DNA of 64,000 bases. Source: Rhyacichthys aspro. Taxonomy: Eukaryota; Chordata; Actinopteri; Gobiiformes; Rhyacichthyidae. A program made the position numbers and the translations under genes. The first letter of the stretch is position 1. Each line of letters begins with the position of its first letter. The notes under the pieces were generated by a model. That model was not told the DNA's origin. It searched no databases and saw nothing but the letters and a program-made list of their open reading frames with translations. The stretch covers positions 14,177,906-14,241,905 of the forward strand of contig CM072160.1 in NCBI GenBank assembly GCA_036850595.1, in the 5' to 3' direction. Positions 62,561 to 64,000 of the stretch are shown piece after piece.

Positions 62561-64000
62561 GGTAATGAGGTAAGCCAATATATTCTGCATAAAAAGACTA
62601 TGTGGTGTATCTTGACATCGAAAGTGTGCACAAGGCTATGCAAAAGACAGAAAAACTGAAGCTATCCATACACTCTCCATTTCATTTTCTGCCCCTAAGC
62701 CGATGTTTGAAGTTCATTCGGGGTCAGTGTTAATCATGTAGCGTCCAGAAAATCCGATCTGGAGTGGGCAGGAAGACTAACAGGTGCTGCCGCTTCATCT
62801 GTCTATCAACAAAATGTCATGGTACAACGGACAGTAAGTGTTGGCCTACTTAATGTTGACTTTTCTTTTGCTGAACAGAAAAGTCATGGAAGAAAATTTC
62901 TCTCAAATAAGTGCACAAAACACTCTTTGTTAGCACTGACAGAACAGTACACTAAAATAATTCAGTTGAGATGGTTAAGGCAAAAAAAAGGGGCCCAAAC
63001 ACTTTATTTTTGTATTACATTATGTATTTTAAACCATATGATTATTATTAATGAAACAATCATTATTTCCTCTTTGTTTTAATATAATGCGTTTTAAGTC
63101 AAAGAATGTTATTTGCTTTGGTCTGATTTTATTACCACAAAAATATTATCTGAATATTTCTTTGTAAATTATTATTTGAAGTAACAAAACCAAGTTAATT
63201 TATGGTTACCATGGCTACAAGAACCATGATTGTTTTAGTTTAATTTGTAGTAAAACTATGGTAAATTTTCATATGGGAACATGGAAAATATTAAGGCAGA
63301 TGTGTTGGTGATGATGAAACTGTTACCGACAGTACTAACGTCAACAACCAAAAAAAGACTGACATGAACGTAGCCTGAAAGTGAGGCACAGGCTTCATCT
63401 TGGACTTTTTTTTTCTTTTTCGTTTCTCTGCACCGGACTGCTGATGTTTTTTCATAGTTGTCCATCAATTATCATCATTCAAACATGAGGTGAGGACACT
63501 GGCGCGCATGTGGGCCTGGAACGTGCGGTCACTGTCAAATGCATTTTTTATAATATTTACATTCATGTTTATGTATTTATTTTTATTAAAAAACGCAACT
63601 GAGCAACTGGGATGGTGCTCTATGCAAACTGCTTACTCTGCATATGGGGATTGGCAGTACTGGGCCTGGTTAATGTTTAGGAGCAGAGTTACAGCATGTT
63701 TTTGTGAGTATGAATGCGTAAATATTTGATACCAACTTCAGAATTCCTGCATAGTCGTTTAGGGACGTAAAAATTAACATGCCGCGAGCACAAGGTGTAG
63801 CATAAAGCTGACAAATAAATCTATACTCCCAAATAAATCACTTGGACTGTAATGATTTATTGTTGATGAGTGACAACACCACCAAGCTGACTTGACTGAT
63901 GTCACTTTGACGCCCCAGTCAGTAATGCTTAGTGATTACAGCAGATGGGGCGCCGCGAAGGAAGAAGAAAGCCAATTGACAGCTTGCTGAAGTGTACCCT
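62561..64000. other. Intergenic to window end
   Basis: No recognised gene. Open frames of 70-87 codons lack context. A unique-looking block at 63870-63960 may continue the non-coding element texture. Confidence 0.4.

Overview
The window is vertebrate, and most likely teleost, nuclear DNA. Split genes with GT-AG introns encode proteins that can be followed exon by exon and that closely resemble vertebrate orthologues. Introns are short, and the intergenic DNA carries fish-type LINE and tRNA-SINE remnants, CA, TA and ATT microsatellites and a large AT-rich satellite. No bacterial operon, virus or CRISPR is visible. Exon boundaries below were read by eye from splice sites and checked for phase; each assembled reading frame closes without a stop. 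Family assignments come from remembered family sequences, not from a search.

Layout. 1-4.2 kb: no confident gene. 4.2-21.9 kb, plus strand: slco1c1-like organic anion/thyroid hormone transporter (OATP1C1), with a non-coding first exon and 14 coding exons (702 aa). 24.0-26.1 kb, minus: bcap29, an ER membrane protein (238 aa, 7 coding exons, C-terminal KKSD). 26.46-28.5 kb, minus: dus4l, tRNA dihydrouridine synthase (315 aa, 7 exons). 30.1-31.1 kb, minus: rflnb/fam101b, refilin B (194 aa, 3 exons). 32.35-45.42 kb, minus: vps53, GARP/EARP tethering subunit (831 aa, 22 exons). 45.5-64 kb: a gene-poor stretch holding two LINE fragments, one tRNA-derived SINE, several unique-looking segments that may be conserved non-coding elements, and a roughly 2 kb satellite at 51.85-53.88 kb.

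Two neighbourhoods familiar from mammals meet here. dus4l-bcap29 keep the tandem order known for human DUS4L-BCAP29 (7q22). vps53-rflnb keep the tandem order of human 17p13.3. The genes do not form one pathway. bcap29 (ER cargo), vps53 (endosome-to-Golgi tethering) and slco1c1 (plasma membrane transport) all concern membranes, but this looks like neighbourhood rather than co-regulation.

The most unusual structure is the 51.85-53.88 kb array. About 50 copies of the decamer GGAGTTCCCC (reverse complement GGGGAACTCC, which fits the NF-kappaB site consensus) are separated by A-run/T-run spacers, with an inverted segment and a duplicated block of about 250 bp inside it. Other points worth checking are a stop-free 105-nt intron and a GC-AG intron in vps53, a (TG)n tract next to a bcap29 3' splice site, an ATT microsatellite forming an slco1c1 donor site, and a chain of upstream ORFs in the slco1c1 leader.
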